Shown here: piece after piece, positions 26,026-35,427 of the stretch
Numbering within the stretch: the stretch's first letter is position 1
Layout of the letters: each line of letters opens with the position of its first letter
DNA from: Brevibacterium picturae
GTDB taxonomy: Bacteria; Actinomycetota; Actinomycetes; Actinomycetales; Brevibacteriaceae
Assembly (NCBI RefSeq): GCF_900105045.1
Contig: NZ_LT629739.1
Span: 2,294,001 to 2,358,000, forward strand
Direction: 5' to 3'
DNA: 64,000 nt
Notes under the pieces: generated by a model
Database searches by the model: none
What the model was told of the DNA's origin: nothing
What the model saw: only the letters and a program-made list of their open reading frames with translations
Program-made: the position numbers and the translations under genes

Positions 26026-28242
26026 CTAGTGGAACCGCAGCAGCCGCAGGCTGTTGAGGACGACGAACACCGAGGAGAACGCCATCGCCGCACCGGCGAT
26101 CATCGGGCTGAGCAGACCGAACGCGGCGACCGGGACGGCCGCCGTGTTGTAGGCGAAGGCCCAGAACAGGTTGCCCTTGATCAGACTCAGAGTCTTCCGG
26201 GACAAGCGGATCGCCTGCGGAATCTGCCGGGGATCCGACCGCACCATGGTGATGTCCGAGGCAGCCATCGCCGCATCCGTGCCCGAACCCATCGCAATGC
26301 CCAGATCGGCACCGGCCAAGGCCGCGGCGTCGTTGACCCCGTCACCGACCATGGCCACGGCCTGCCCCCGAGACTGCAGCTCATTGACCACGGCGATCTT
26401 GCCCTCGGGTCGGACGTCGGCGCGGATCTCGGTGATGGCGAGCGAGCCGGCGACCACCTCGGCGGCCTGGGCATTGTCCCCGGTCAGGAGGACCGTGTTG
26501 ATGCCCAGGGAATGCAGCTCGGTGATCGCCTCGTCGGCACCGGTCTTGATCTCATCGGCGACGAAGGTCAGACCGCGGAACCGCGCGTCGATGGCCAGTG
26601 CGACGATCGTGGCGCCGGCGGGCACGGCTTCGGCCGGGAATGAGACGTCGATCCCGCGCTCCCGGAGCAGATCCGGGCGACCGGCGAGCACCTCGGCGCC
26701 GTCGATCGTGGCCTGCAGGCCACCGCCGGGAATGGTGTCAAAGCCCTCGATGCCGGACCGATCGATGGTGGCGCTGTTGCTGCCAGCCGTGCTGCCCTCT
26801 GTGCTGTCGGCGGCCCCGACTGCCTCGCTCAGGGTCGCGACTCGAGCGTCGACGATCGCACGAGCCACAGGGTGCTCACTCTGTGCCTCCAGCCTGGCCA
26901 GGATCGCGAAGTCGTCATCGCTGAGCTGAGTCTCCATCAGGGTCATGACGCCAGTGGTCAGGGTGCCTGTCTTGTCCAGGACGACCGTGTCGATCGAACG
27001 CGTCGACTCGAGCGCCTCGGGCCCGGAGACGAGGATGCCCAGCTGCGAACCGCGTCCGGACGAGACCGCCAGTGCCGTCGGTGTGGCCAGACCGAGGGCA
27101 CAGGGGCAGGCGATGATGAGGACGGTCAGCGCGGCGTGCAGCCCCAAGGCCCAGTCGCCGGTGAGCAGGCCCCAGAGCAGGAGCGTGAGAATGCTGATGG
27201 CGAAGACGATGGGCACGAACACGGCGGAGATTCGGTCGGCCAGACGCTGCACGGCGGGCTTGCCGGTCTGCGCGCGGCTGACCAGATCGGCCATGGCCGC
27301 CAAGGTCGTATCGGACCCGACCCGGGTGGCACGGACCTCGAGCACGCCCGAAGCATTGATCGTCGCCCCCGTGACCGTGTCGCCGAGGCCGACCTCGACG
27401 GGCACCGATTCGCCGGTGAGCATCGCCTCATCGATTGCGGAGTGGCCGGCGACCACCTCGCCGTCGGTGGCGATCTTCTCGCCCGGACGGACGACGAAGA
27501 CATCGCCGACCGTGAGCTCATCGATCGGGACCTGGACCTCCACGCCTTCGCGCAGCACGCTCGCGGACTTCGCCCCCAGGCTCAGCAGCTCCTTGAGCGC
27601 GGCGGTGGCTCGAGTCTTCGCCCGGTCCTCGGTGAGCCTGCCGATGAGCAGGAACACCGTGATCGCGGCTGCAGCCTCGAACCACACGTGATAATCGCCG
27701 GGGATCTGCCAACCGTAGCCGTCGGCGACGGCACGGCCCAGGGTGATGTAGGAATAGAGGCTGGCGACGATGATTCCGACGCTGACCAGGGTGTCCATGG
27801 TCGTCGACCGTCCGCGTGCGGCCTTGAACGCCGCTGAGTGGAAGGGCCACGCGCCCCAGGTCACGACCGGCAGGGCGAGGATCGCGACGATCCACTGCCA
27901 GCCGGGAAAATGCCAGCTCATGACCATGGAGACGGCCACGATCGGCACGGCCAGGATCAGCGATCCGATGAAGCGGGGGCGCAGGTGCCGGGGGTCGTAG
28001 TCGACGATCTCGGGTCCGCTCGCCGAGGTGGTTTTGACGGTGGCACCGTAGCCGGCCTTCTCGACGGCGGTCATGAGATCGTCATCGCTGAGTTCGGACT
28101 CGACGATGACATGAGCCGAATTCAGTGGGAGATTGACCTCGGCGCTGACGCCGTCCAGGCGGGTGAGCTTCTTCTCGATGCGAGCCGAGCACGATGCGCA
28201 GGTCATGCCCGTGATGTCGAGATCGACCTCGCGTGACATCAC
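26026..28242 (-). CDS. copA: Copper-exporting P1B-type ATPase
   Basis: A 738-residue heavy-metal ATPase. One N-terminal metal-binding domain (GMTCASC) is followed by eight membrane helices with the CPC metal site ([14 protein letters not shown]), the actuator loop [12 protein letters not shown], the phosphorylated Asp in [11 protein letters not shown] and the hinge [15 protein letters not shown] with CopZ and CsoR next door indicates Cu(I) efflux. A linker near residue 490 is rich in Ser, Gly and Ala. The start overlaps copZ by 4 bases (ATGA), so it is translated together with the chaperone as the last gene of csoR-copZ-copA. Confidence 0.96.
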   Translation of the reverse strand: MMSREVDLDITGMTCASCSARIEKKLTRLDGVSAEVNLPLNSAHVIVESELSDDDLMTAVEKAGYGATVKTTSASGPEIVDYDPRHLRPRFIGSLILAVPIVAVSMVMSWHFPGWQWIVAILALPVVTWGAWPFHSAAFKAARGRSTTMDTLVSVGIIVASLYSYITLGRAVADGYGWQIPGDYHVWFEAAAAITVFLLIGRLTEDRAKTRATAALKELLSLGAKSASVLREGVEVQVPIDELTVGDVFVVRPGEKIATDGEVVAGHSAIDEAMLTGESVPVEVGLGDTVTGATINASGVLEVRATRVGSDTTLAAMADLVSRAQTGKPAVQRLADRISAVFVPIVFAISILTLLLWGLLTGDWALGLHAALTVLIIACPCALGLATPTALAVSSGRGSQLGILVSGPEALESTRSIDTVVLDKTGTLTTGVMTLMETQLSDDDFAILARLEAQSEHPVARAIVDARVATLSEAVGAADSTEGSTAGSNSATIDRSGIEGFDTIPGGGLQATIDGAEVLAGRPDLLRERGIDVSFPAEAVPAGATIVALAIDARFRGLTFVADEIKTGADEAITELHSLGINTVLLTGDNAQAAEVVAGSLAITEIRADVRPEGKIAVVNELQSRGQAVAMVGDGVNDAAALAGADLGIAMGSGTDAAMAASDITMVRSDPRQIPQAIRLSRKTLSLIKGNLFWAFAYNTAAVPVAAFGLLSPMIAGAAMAFSSVFVVLNSLRLLRFH

Positions 28243-28451
28243 TTCACCTCGTAGCCGGCTTCGTCGACGGCCGCGCTGATCGCGGTGTCGTCGAGATTCC
28301 CTTCAGACGTGATGGTCACGGGGGAGGATCCGCCGGCATTGAGCTCGACGGCGACCTCGGTGACCCCGGGCAGAGCCCCGAGCTCTTCCTTCACAGCGCC
28401 CACGCAGTGGCCGCAGGTCATTCCGGTGACGTTGATGGTGGTGGTCGTCAT
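28239..28451 (-). CDS. copZ: Copper chaperone CopZ
   Basis: A 70-residue heavy-metal-associated domain. The metal motif GMTCGHC is at about residue 12, with the ferredoxin-like beta-alpha-beta pattern to the end. It carries Cu(I) to the ATPase CopA and the repressor CsoR. The start is ATG 28451 with AGGAG 8-9 nt upstream; the upstream in-frame ATG at 28481 has no such signal. It lies 56 bases downstream of csoR and overlaps copA by 4 bases. Confidence 0.93.
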   Translation of the reverse strand: MTTTTINVTGMTCGHCVGAVKEELGALPGVTEVAVELNAGGSSPVTITSEGNLDDTAISAAVDEAGYEVK

Positions 28452-28507
28452 GATGTGTCTCCTGTCTTCGCGCGTCATCACCGACAGGTGCGCCGATGAT
28501 GGTGCCC

Positions 28508-28801
28508 TCAGCTCTTGATGAGCCGGGCGATAGCGGCTGAAGCCTCTTCGATCTTCTTGCGGGCGGCGTCGTCATCGCCTGAGGATGCGGCGTCGACCAC
28601 GCAGTGAGCGATGTGCTCTTCTAAGAGGTTGATGGAGACCGCGTGCAGCGCGGCCGTTGCTGCGGAGACCTGGGTCAGGATGTCGATGCAGTATTTGTCG
28701 TCATCGATCATCTTTCCGATCCCACGGACCTGACCTTCGATCCGTTTCATCCGCTTCGCAAGGGCGTCCTTCTGCGGGGTATATCCATGTTGCTCAGTCA
28801 T
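28508..28801 (-). CDS. csoR: CsoR-family copper-sensing repressor
   Basis: A 97-residue all-helical repressor. Copper-binding residues of the family are present: Cys in DDKYCIDILTQ, and His plus Cys in EEHIAHCVV. The segment KRMKRIEGQVRGIGKMI is the DNA-contacting region. When copper binds, the protein leaves its operator and csoR-copZ-copA is expressed. I place the start at ATG 28801, which lies exactly 6 nt after a TACAGT -10 element; ATG 28807 is also possible. The operator is in its own promoter. Confidence 0.94.
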   Translation of the reverse strand: MTEQHGYTPQKDALAKRMKRIEGQVRGIGKMIDDDKYCIDILTQVSAATAALHAVSINLLEEHIAHCVVDAASSGDDDAARKKIEEASAAIARLIKS

Positions 28802-28807
28802 GACCAT

Positions 28808-28836
28808 ACTGTATACCCCCTTAGGGTATCGGTCAA
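28808..28836 (-). promoter_or_regulatory. csoR promoter with the CsoR operator in its spacer
   Basis: Reading leftwards, TTGACC (28836-28831) and TACAGT (28813-28808) are separated by 17 bases. The CsoR-type inverted repeat ATACCC-N5-GGGTAT (28813-28829 on the forward strand) lies in the spacer and touches the -10. CsoR sites in actinobacteria have this GTATACCC...GGGTAT form. Bound repressor would block RNA polymerase directly; transcription would begin at or next to the csoR start codon. Confidence 0.85.
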
Positions 28837-28893
28837 GTGTGCAATTGGTCTCACGGTGGGTGCCCCGCGTCGCCAAGCTCCTACAATCGAATC

Positions 28894-30729
28894 ATGCGCG
28901 TTGCCAGACTGTTCCGATTCCCCGTCAAAGGGTTCCCCGCCGAAGAGATCCCCGAGGCGGATGTGCGCACCGGCCGAGGCATCCTCGGCGACCGCATCGC
29001 AGCGTTCACCAACGGCAGCCTCGACGTCCCCCAGGACAGCTGGCACAGATACTCCGCCTTCACCGTACTCAAGAACGACACCGACCTGCAGAAGTGGCAG
29101 GTATCGATCGACCTCGCCGAGGCGGGCGCTCAGTCCGCGACGACTGCGACCGACGCCGAGGCGGTGGAATCCTCTGCGACGACCGTGGCCGATTCGACGG
29201 CGAGCGTGACCCTGACGTCCCCGGTAGGAGAGTCCACGACGTTTTGCACGGATGAGCGGGACTCCAGGGCCGCCTCGGCGGATTTCCTCTCTGCACGCAT
29301 ACCCCCACAGGGTGACTTTCCGCGCGCACTGAGCGTCGCGGACCAGGGGATGTTCGACTCGCAGGCCGCGGGGATCTCGGTCATCAACTCGGCCACGGTC
29401 GCCGCGATCTCCCAGACCGCCGACGGGCAGGCAGCCCTGGGGCCGAACGAAACCGAACTGAACCCGCTGCGCTTCCGCGGCAATGTCCTCGTCGACGGAC
29501 TCGAACCCTTCGCGGAGTTCGCGCTCATCGGCAAGATCGTCCGCCTCGGCGGGGTGCGTCTGGCCATCACCCAGGCCATCGAACGTTGCCCGGCGACCAC
29601 GGTCAACCCGGCCACCACCGCCGTCGACGTCAACGTCCCCCGGGTCCTGGCCTCGGCATGCGGACACCTGCACTGCGGCGTCTACGGCCGGATCCTCGAA
29701 TCGGGCCTGGTCAGCACCGGCGATGAGATCGAGATCGAAGGCGATGCTCCACGTGAGCTCGTCAAGACCGCCCGGACCCCGCGCTTCATGACGGTGTTGG
29801 GCAGCCAGCAGATCTGCAATGACATCGTCGAGGTCTCCCTGCGCGACGACCAGGGCTGGATCCGCGAATTCGACGAACCCGGCACCAACCTGCGCGTCCA
29901 CCTCGACCTCGGCGAACCGTTCTGGCGAACCTATACGATCACCGACGTGACCGAGGACATCGTGTCGATCGCGGTCCGCACTCAGGGCAAGGGCTCCCGA
30001 GCCGTCGCCGAACTCGCGCCCGGCCAAGCGGTACTGGCCTCGGGGCCGCACGGAACCATGACTGCGAACCGTGTCTTCGGCGGCACGACGGCGCTGGTCA
30101 CCGCCGGCATCGGCATCACGCCGAGCCTCGGGCTGATGCGCGGGGCCGAACTGCAGGGAACCCAGAAGATCAAGCTCTTCCACGTCGACCGCGACCACCG
30201 GACGGCCTGCCTGTGGGACCGCCTGCAGAAGCGTGCCCACGGCCGGCAGATCCCGGTCGAGACCCACCACCGCGACACCGCGAGCCAGGGGCGACCAGGT
30301 CACGCCGACCTCGTCGACTGGCTGGCAGGATGCGACAACGTCATGGTCTGCGGGCCTCCAGACTTCACCGCCGCGGTGCTCGAAGCCAGCGACGAGGCCG
30401 GAGTCCCGGCCGTGCACCAGGAGACCTTCGCCTCTCCGAACACCGGCATGAGCGAGGCCATCGCCCGGTGCTCGCCCGCCGAGGTGACCCTGGAGAATTC
30501 CGGCACCAGCTTCCTCTGGGAGCCACAGCAGGGGACCCTGCTCGATGCTCTGGAGGCGCGTGGACTGCGGGCCGACAGCTCCTGCCGCGGCGGCTCATGC
30601 GGCACCTGCGCCGTGTCCTTGGCCGCCGGCTCGGTCATCTATCCCGTGGAACCGGCTGCGCGGATCACCGCCGACGAGGTGCTCGTGTGCTCAGCCGTCC
30701 CCTCCGGGCCGATCAGCCTCGGAATCTGA
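28894..30729 (+). CDS. MOSC domain fused to a ferredoxin-type oxidoreductase (FAD, NAD, 2Fe-2S)
   Basis: A 611-residue fusion. Residues 1-230 or so form a MOSC beta-barrel (FRFPVKGFPAEE near the start, LRFRGNVLVDGL, and the conserved Cys in IERCPATTVNP). The rest is a phthalate-dioxygenase-reductase-like module: FAD-binding WRTYTITDV, NAD-binding LVTAGIGITPSLG and a C-terminal plant-type [2Fe-2S] site CRGGSCGTCAVS with a later Cys in LVCSAVPSG. MOSC proteins bind or transfer molybdenum-cofactor sulfur, so this is probably a Moco-dependent N-hydroxylated-compound reductase with built-in electron supply. TACAAT ends 6 nt before the ATG (leaderless). It diverges from csoR. Confidence 0.9.
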   Translation: MRVARLFRFPVKGFPAEEIPEADVRTGRGILGDRIAAFTNGSLDVPQDSWHRYSAFTVLKNDTDLQKWQVSIDLAEAGAQSATTATDAEAVESSATTVADSTASVTLTSPVGESTTFCTDERDSRAASADFLSARIPPQGDFPRALSVADQGMFDSQAAGISVINSATVAAISQTADGQAALGPNETELNPLRFRGNVLVDGLEPFAEFALIGKIVRLGGVRLAITQAIERCPATTVNPATTAVDVNVPRVLASACGHLHCGVYGRILESGLVSTGDEIEIEGDAPRELVKTARTPRFMTVLGSQQICNDIVEVSLRDDQGWIREFDEPGTNLRVHLDLGEPFWRTYTITDVTEDIVSIAVRTQGKGSRAVAELAPGQAVLASGPHGTMTANRVFGGTTALVTAGIGITPSLGLMRGAELQGTQKIKLFHVDRDHRTACLWDRLQKRAHGRQIPVETHHRDTASQGRPGHADLVDWLAGCDNVMVCGPPDFTAAVLEASDEAGVPAVHQETFASPNTGMSEAIARCSPAEVTLENSGTSFLWEPQQGTLLDALEARGLRADSSCRGGSCGTCAVSLAAGSVIYPVEPAARITADEVLVCSAVPSGPISLGI

Positions 30730-30789
30730 GCAGCCCGAGTCCGGGAATCTGATTCGTCCGAGTCCGGGAATCTGACCAGCCCAAGACTG
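30721..30789 (+). repeat. Three 23-bp units spanning the stop codon of the MOSC fusion gene
   Basis: GGAATCTGA recurs at 30721, 30744 and 30767 within 23-base units that also share CCGAGTCCG. The first TGA is the gene's stop; the other two repeat it in different frames. Units 1 and 2 match at 19 of 23 positions. Confidence 0.75.
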
Positions 30790-30845
30790 GGCGTCCTGCC
30801 CCTGGTTGACACGGGGCTGGGCGCAGTGGGTGGCACAATGGCCCC

Positions 30846-32852
30846 ATGCCCAAAGATCAGCGTGCCACAATGTCGGGAGGACTGACAGGACCAGTGGCAC
30901 GTGTGAGCCGACGAATGAAGTTCGGCGTCGCCGGACGCATCATGTTCGCGAACTCGATCATGCTCGTGGGCATCATGGTGCTGACCACGAGTCTCCTCTA
31001 CATCCAGCTCTCGCAGCTGAACCAGAAGCGCGAACAGGACCTGCTGCGGTCTGCGGCAGACAACATGTCGATCTCGCTCAGCCTCGTCGGGTCCGATGAG
31101 ACCGAGGCCGCCGACTTCATCGACCCCGGTTCACAGGGCAACGTCGAGACGATGCTCGACAACGTCGTGAGCGAATACGACTTCGATGTGGCCGCGGTCG
31201 TCCCGATCGATTACCTGGCCACCCCGCCGTCCCTGGGCTCGTCGAACCGCCAGGAGCGCAACGAATCGAAGATCGTGTCCTCGAACTCGGGAGACGTCCC
31301 CGATGACTCCGTCGATCAGCTCGCCACGGCCATCGATGGTTCGCAGGTCGCCGACGGTGACTCCGTTGTCCGTTTCCTCGAGGACGGCGGCCCCGGAGGG
31401 GGCACGATGTACGTCGTCAGCCCGGTCTTCGCGAAACACCTCGGCGTGAATGACATCGGGCCCAACACCGTCGTCGGCGCCGTCATCGTCGGCAACTCTG
31501 CCGATTCGGTGCGGGAGGGCTTCATGGCCCAGAGCAAATGGCTCATCGGCATCGCCATCACCACTCTCCTCCTGGGCATCGCCTCCTCCTGGGCGACGTC
31601 CCGCGGCCTGCGTCGGGTCACCGGAGACTACGGCGCCACCGAACTGCGCAGCATGCTCGAGTTCTACTCCTCGGTGCTCAAGGCCGTGTCGGAAGGACTC
31701 CTGCTCGTCGACCGTTCGGCGGGCATCGTCCTGATCAACGCCGACGCGCGCGAACTCCTGGGCCTGCCCTCCGCCGGCGATGACTCGACGGGCGAGCAGA
31801 TCCCGGCCACCGACGACCCCGTCCGGGCGACCTCACCGATCGGCGGCATCGCACTGCGCGACCTCAACCTGCCCGATGCCCTCATCGACCTGCTCTCCTC
31901 CGGCCGGTGGGCCCGTGATGAGATCCACTACACCGACGACCGGGTGCTCGTCGTCAATCAGCAGCCCACCGACGCCGCCAGCGACACCTGGGTCGTGACG
32001 ATGCGCGACCACACCGAACTCGCCGAACTCTCCGGAGAACTCGTCTCCGTGCGGTCGTTCTCCGACTCCCTGCGCGCCCAGACCCATGAATACGCGAACC
32101 GGCTCCACATGGTCGTCTCCCTGCTGGAAACCGGGCACACCGATGAGGCGATCGACTTCGCCGCAAAGGACCTCGACGACCTCAACCGGGTCACCGGTGA
32201 CGGACAGATGAGCTTCGACCACCCCGTGCTCTCCGCACTGCTGCTGTCGAAGATCGCCCAAGCCGCCGAGGTGGGCATCGACATGACGGTCGATACAGCG
32301 GGACTCACCGGCCGCCTCGGCGGGGATGATCGTGACCTGGCGACCATCCTCGGCAACCTCGTCGACAACGCATTCGACGCCCTGAGCAGGCATGATGTTC
32401 TGCCCGAGGACAAGCGTGTGCATGTGCACCTGAGCGGGTCCGGTGGCGCCGGCGGCTTCTCGATCGAAGTCAGCGACGACGGCCCGGGCATCGACGAGGA
32501 ATATGTCGACGCAATCTTCGAACGTGGGTGGTCGACCAAGCACGACGGTGTTGAGATCGACAAGGGACTCGGCAGGCAGGAGACGGGCACCCGCGGGGTC
32601 GGACTGTCTTTGGTCGTCCAGGCCATCCGCCGCCTCGGCGGGGCCGTCGACGTGCAGGGCCGCGGTGAGGACGGCGACGATTTCAAGGGCGCCGTGCTCA
32701 CGGTGTGGCTGCCCGACAATGCTTCCACCGACTCCGACGGGCTCGGCCAGGCGACCGGGCACCCCTCGGCCGGCGCACCGTCGGCGAGCCAGCCGCCGTC
32801 CGGCAACCCACCCACGGGCCCGAGCAGGATCGTCGACGACGACCGCGAATGA
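30846..32852 (+). CDS. CitA/DcuS-family sensor histidine kinase
   Basis: A 668-residue kinase. Two membrane helices (about 30-55 and 235-255) flank an extracytoplasmic Cache/PAS-type sensor; a cytoplasmic PAS domain follows (about 275-390). The phospho-accepting His is in LRAQTHEYANRLHMV at about 414, the short SpoB-type dimerisation helix of citrate/C4-dicarboxylate sensors. The ATPase has NLVDNAFDAL, DDGPGIDEE and TRGVGLSLV. A 45-residue Pro/Ser/Gly-rich tail ends the protein. CACAAT ends 6 nt before the ATG. Its probable partner regulator is at 34578, beyond a thiolase gene. It likely senses a carboxylic acid. Confidence 0.92.
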   Translation: MPKDQRATMSGGLTGPVARVSRRMKFGVAGRIMFANSIMLVGIMVLTTSLLYIQLSQLNQKREQDLLRSAADNMSISLSLVGSDETEAADFIDPGSQGNVETMLDNVVSEYDFDVAAVVPIDYLATPPSLGSSNRQERNESKIVSSNSGDVPDDSVDQLATAIDGSQVADGDSVVRFLEDGGPGGGTMYVVSPVFAKHLGVNDIGPNTVVGAVIVGNSADSVREGFMAQSKWLIGIAITTLLLGIASSWATSRGLRRVTGDYGATELRSMLEFYSSVLKAVSEGLLLVDRSAGIVLINADARELLGLPSAGDDSTGEQIPATDDPVRATSPIGGIALRDLNLPDALIDLLSSGRWARDEIHYTDDRVLVVNQQPTDAASDTWVVTMRDHTELAELSGELVSVRSFSDSLRAQTHEYANRLHMVVSLLETGHTDEAIDFAAKDLDDLNRVTGDGQMSFDHPVLSALLLSKIAQAAEVGIDMTVDTAGLTGRLGGDDRDLATILGNLVDNAFDALSRHDVLPEDKRVHVHLSGSGGAGGFSIEVSDDGPGIDEEYVDAIFERGWSTKHDGVEIDKGLGRQETGTRGVGLSLVVQAIRRLGGAVDVQGRGEDGDDFKGAVLTVWLPDNASTDSDGLGQATGHPSAGAPSASQPPSGNPPTGPSRIVDDDRE

Positions 32853-32882
32853 CCGGATCGTCGACGACGACCGCAACTGACC
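32827..32882 (+). repeat. 28-bp tandem duplication spanning the histidine kinase stop codon
   Basis: Units 32827-32854 and 32855-32882 match at 26 of 28 positions. The first encodes the last residues IVDDDRE and the TGA; the second repeats the same coding-like sequence and a TGA after the stop. Confidence 0.8.
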
Positions 32883-33030
32883 TGCCGATCGTGCGGCCGG
32901 GCAGCGATTCTTCGTCCCAACGAATGAAACATTTCCCCGCTGTCGAGCGGATCCGGCCTAGGCTGTGCGGGAGTGCCGAGCCGGTGGCTGCTGATCATCA
33001 TCGGCTGAAGCGAAATCGAGTGGAGGAACT

Positions 33031-34248
33031 ATGGACCAGGACATCGTCGTTTGCGAACCGCTGCGCACCGCGATCGGAGGATTCGGAGGACAGTTCCGCG
33101 ACATCCCCGCCCACGAGCTCTCCGCCACCGTCGTCCGTGAACTCATGGCCAGAACCGGACTCGACCCCGAACTCGTCGCCGACGTCATCCTGGGGCAGGG
33201 CTATGCCACCTCCGAGGCTCCCAGCATCGGCCGTGTCACAGCACTCGACGCCGGCCTTCCCGTGACCGTGCCCGGCAAGCAGGTCGACCGTCGCTGCGGT
33301 TCGGGCCTGCAGGCAGTCATCGACGCCTCCATGGTCGTCGGCTCCGGCAACGGAGACTTCGTTATCGCCGGCGGTGTCGAATCGATGTCCCACGCGCCCT
33401 TCTACAACGACACCATCCGCTGGGGAGTCCGCGGCGGTAACGCCGAATTCACCGACTCCCTGGGCCGCGGAAGGATCACCCCGGGCGGAAAGAACTACCC
33501 CGTCCCCGGAGGCATGCTCGAGACCGCCGAGAACCTGCGCCGCGACTACTCGATCGGCCGCGAAGAGCAGGACGAACTCGCCTACAACTCACACCAGCGC
33601 GCGGCCGCAGCAGCCGAGGACGGGCGCTTCGCCGAAGAGATCGTGCCGGTGACGATCCCCGCGACCCGCAAGGTCGCCGAACGGCAGATCGTCGCCGATG
33701 AGCACATCCGTCCAGACAGCACCCTCGAGAAGCTCGCCAAGCTGCGTCCCATCCTCGGCAAGGGCGATGACCAGGCAACCGTCACCGCCGGCAACGCCTC
33801 GGGCCAGAACGACGGAGCCGCCGCGAGCATCGTCACCACCCGTGCCAACGCCGAAGCACAGGGGCTCAAGCCGCTCGGACGTCTGGTCAGCTGGGCCGTG
33901 GCCGGCGTGCCGCCGAAGACCATGGGCATCGGCCCCGTCCCGGCTACCAAAAAGGCGCTCGAGAAGGCCGGACTGAGCCTGGCCGACCTCGATCTCATCG
34001 AACTCAACGAGGCCTTCGCCGCCCAGGCGCTGTCCGTGACCCGCGAATGGGGCTTCGGCAAGGACGACTTCGACCGCCTCAACGTCAACGGCTCCGGAAT
34101 CTCCTTGGGCCACCCCGTCGGCGCGACCGGCGGCCGGATCCTGGCGACTCTGCTGCGCGAGATGGAGCGCCGCGACGCCCGCTACGGACTCGAGACCATG
34201 TGCATCGGCGGCGGCCAGGGCATCGCCGCAATCTTCGAGCGCGCCTGA
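33031..34248 (+). CDS. Acetyl-CoA C-acyltransferase (thiolase)
   Basis: A 405-residue thiolase that condenses or cleaves acyl-CoA. The nucleophilic Cys is in VDRRCGSGLQAV at about residue 90; the other catalytic residues are His in SGISLGHPVGATGGR and Cys in METMCIGGGQG-like LETMCIGGGQG near the end; ELNEAFAAQ is also present. It may act in fatty-acid oxidation or in acetoacetyl-CoA formation. GGAGG lies 5-6 nt before the ATG. It sits between a two-component kinase and its probable regulator, all in the same direction. A 33-bp tandem array follows the gene. Confidence 0.95.
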   Translation: MDQDIVVCEPLRTAIGGFGGQFRDIPAHELSATVVRELMARTGLDPELVADVILGQGYATSEAPSIGRVTALDAGLPVTVPGKQVDRRCGSGLQAVIDASMVVGSGNGDFVIAGGVESMSHAPFYNDTIRWGVRGGNAEFTDSLGRGRITPGGKNYPVPGGMLETAENLRRDYSIGREEQDELAYNSHQRAAAAAEDGRFAEEIVPVTIPATRKVAERQIVADEHIRPDSTLEKLAKLRPILGKGDDQATVTAGNASGQNDGAAASIVTTRANAEAQGLKPLGRLVSWAVAGVPPKTMGIGPVPATKKALEKAGLSLADLDLIELNEAFAAQALSVTREWGFGKDDFDRLNVNGSGISLGHPVGATGGRILATLLREMERRDARYGLETMCIGGGQGIAAIFERA

Positions 34249-34261
34249 GGCTGCGGTCCGG

Positions 34262-34360
34262 CGGCTCCGCTGCCGCCGGCGGTGCGGCGACCGTCCGCTC
34301 TGCTGCCGCCGACGGTCCGGCGATCGCCCGCTCCGCTGCCGCCGACGGTCCGGCGGCGTT
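34262..34360 (+). repeat. Three tandem 33-bp GC-rich units
   Basis: Units at 34262, 34295 and 34328 share CTGCCGCCG and GGTCCGGCG-like cores. They lie just after the thiolase stop. No coding role is apparent. Confidence 0.75.
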
Positions 34361-34370
34361 CGGAACAGTC

Positions 34371-34430
34371 AACGGTCGGTAGATGGTGGTCGCCGAACGG
34401 CCATTGTTCGACCACCATCTACCGACTGTT
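34371..34430. repeat. Long hairpin, copy 1 of a dispersed palindromic repeat
   Basis: GTCGGTAGATGGTGGTCG (34375-34392) is perfectly repeated in inverted form at 34409-34426, with 16 bases between. With the flanking AAC and GTT the arms reach 22 bases with one mismatch. The same design with related sequence occurs at 63096-63155. It could act as a terminator. Confidence 0.8.
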
Positions 34431-34577
34431 CGCTGAAGAGCCGGCTGAGACCTCACTCCGCTGGTTCCACTGTTCCTCCGGGCCCTTCAGGCGGCGTTCC
34501 AATCCTGCGTCATGGATGTGCCCAGGCTGTAACACGAACCAAGACCGGCCCGCAAAGACGTTGGTTAGACTGGCAAC

Positions 34578-35312
34578 ATGTCAGAAACAACTACGCCTGA
34601 GTCGAGCATCGGTGTGCTCGTGGTTGAGGACGAGGCAGTCGCTGCCCGGGCCCATGCGAAGTACATCGATCGCCTCGACGGGTATCACCTCGCCGGTGTG
34701 GCGAAGAACGCCACTCAGGCGATGGCTGCTCTGACCGGAAAGATTTACGGTCTTAACGCAGACTGCATCAACCTCGTCCTCCTCGACATGAACCTCCCCG
34801 ATGGGCACGGACTGCAGGTCTGCCGTGCTATCCGCGGCCACCGCGTCGACGTCGACATCATCGCCGTCACCGCCGCCCGGGACATGCAGATCGTGCAGGA
34901 GGCGCTGTCCTACGGCGTCGCCCAGTACATCATCAAACCGTTCACCTTCCCCGTCTTCAAATCCAAACTCGAGGCCTACTCCTCATTCCGCAACAGCCTC
35001 GGCGGGGACAGCACCGAGGGCGAGGTCACCCAGACCGACGTCGACACCGCGATCGCCGCACTGCGCACCCACACAGTGACCGCGACCGCTAAGGGCGTCC
35101 CCGATGCGGTGCAGACCGAAGTGAAGTCCGTGCTCGGCGACAAGCCCGGACAATCCGCCGCCGAGGTCGCCGTTGGTCTCGGTGTCTCCCGAGTGACCGC
35201 ACGTCGGTACTTGGAGGCCATGGCCGACGCGGGCATGCTCGCCCGCCGACCCCGGTACGGAGCCGCCGGCCGGCCCGTGCTCGAATACACCGTCGTCACC
35301 GAAGACGCCTGA
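34578..35312 (+). CDS. CitB/DcuR-family response regulator
   Basis: A 244-residue regulator. The receiver has the acidic pair in VVEDEAVAARAH, phospho-acceptor Asp in LVLLDMNLPDGHG at about 61 and Lys in YIIKPFTFP at about 113. The C-terminal HTH (AEVAVGLGVSRVTARRYLEA) is that of the CitB/DpiA class, which pairs with CitA/DcuS-type kinases such as the one at 30846. There is no ribosome-binding site; TAGACT ends 6 nt before the ATG, so it has its own leaderless promoter. A carboxylate-uptake target is likely but none is adjacent. Confidence 0.92.
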   Translation: MSETTTPESSIGVLVVEDEAVAARAHAKYIDRLDGYHLAGVAKNATQAMAALTGKIYGLNADCINLVLLDMNLPDGHGLQVCRAIRGHRVDVDIIAVTAARDMQIVQEALSYGVAQYIIKPFTFPVFKSKLEAYSSFRNSLGGDSTEGEVTQTDVDTAIAALRTHTVTATAKGVPDAVQTEVKSVLGDKPGQSAAEVAVGLGVSRVTARRYLEAMADAGMLARRPRYGAAGRPVLEYTVVTEDA

Positions 35313-35427
35313 ACCACCCCTCGATACCCGGACGCCATCCCCACAGCACCCGAGTGATCCCCACCTCACTGGACGAGTGGCCTTCCCACAAATGGACTTC
35401 CCGGCGGACTACACCGATGATTGATTC

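Larger units (their letters stand above)
34249..34577. other. Repeat-rich intergenic region between thiolase and response regulator
   Basis: About 330 bases with no gene. It holds three 33-bp tandem units (34262-34360), then a long hairpin (34371-34430), then a short unstructured stretch ending with the regulator's -10 element TAGACT (34566-34571), exactly 6 nt before ATG 34578. Confidence 0.75.

Noticed and set aside
28798-30417. 539-codon frame antisense to the MOSC-oxidoreductase fusion
   Set aside because: No recognisable motif and arginine/glycine-rich composition; the forward gene has clear FAD, NAD and 2Fe-2S motifs.
30806-30839. TTGACA and CACAAT upstream of the CitA-like kinase as a -35/-10 pair
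   Set aside because: The spacer is 22 bases, too long for a normal promoter. I keep the -10 because of its spacing to ATG but not the -35.
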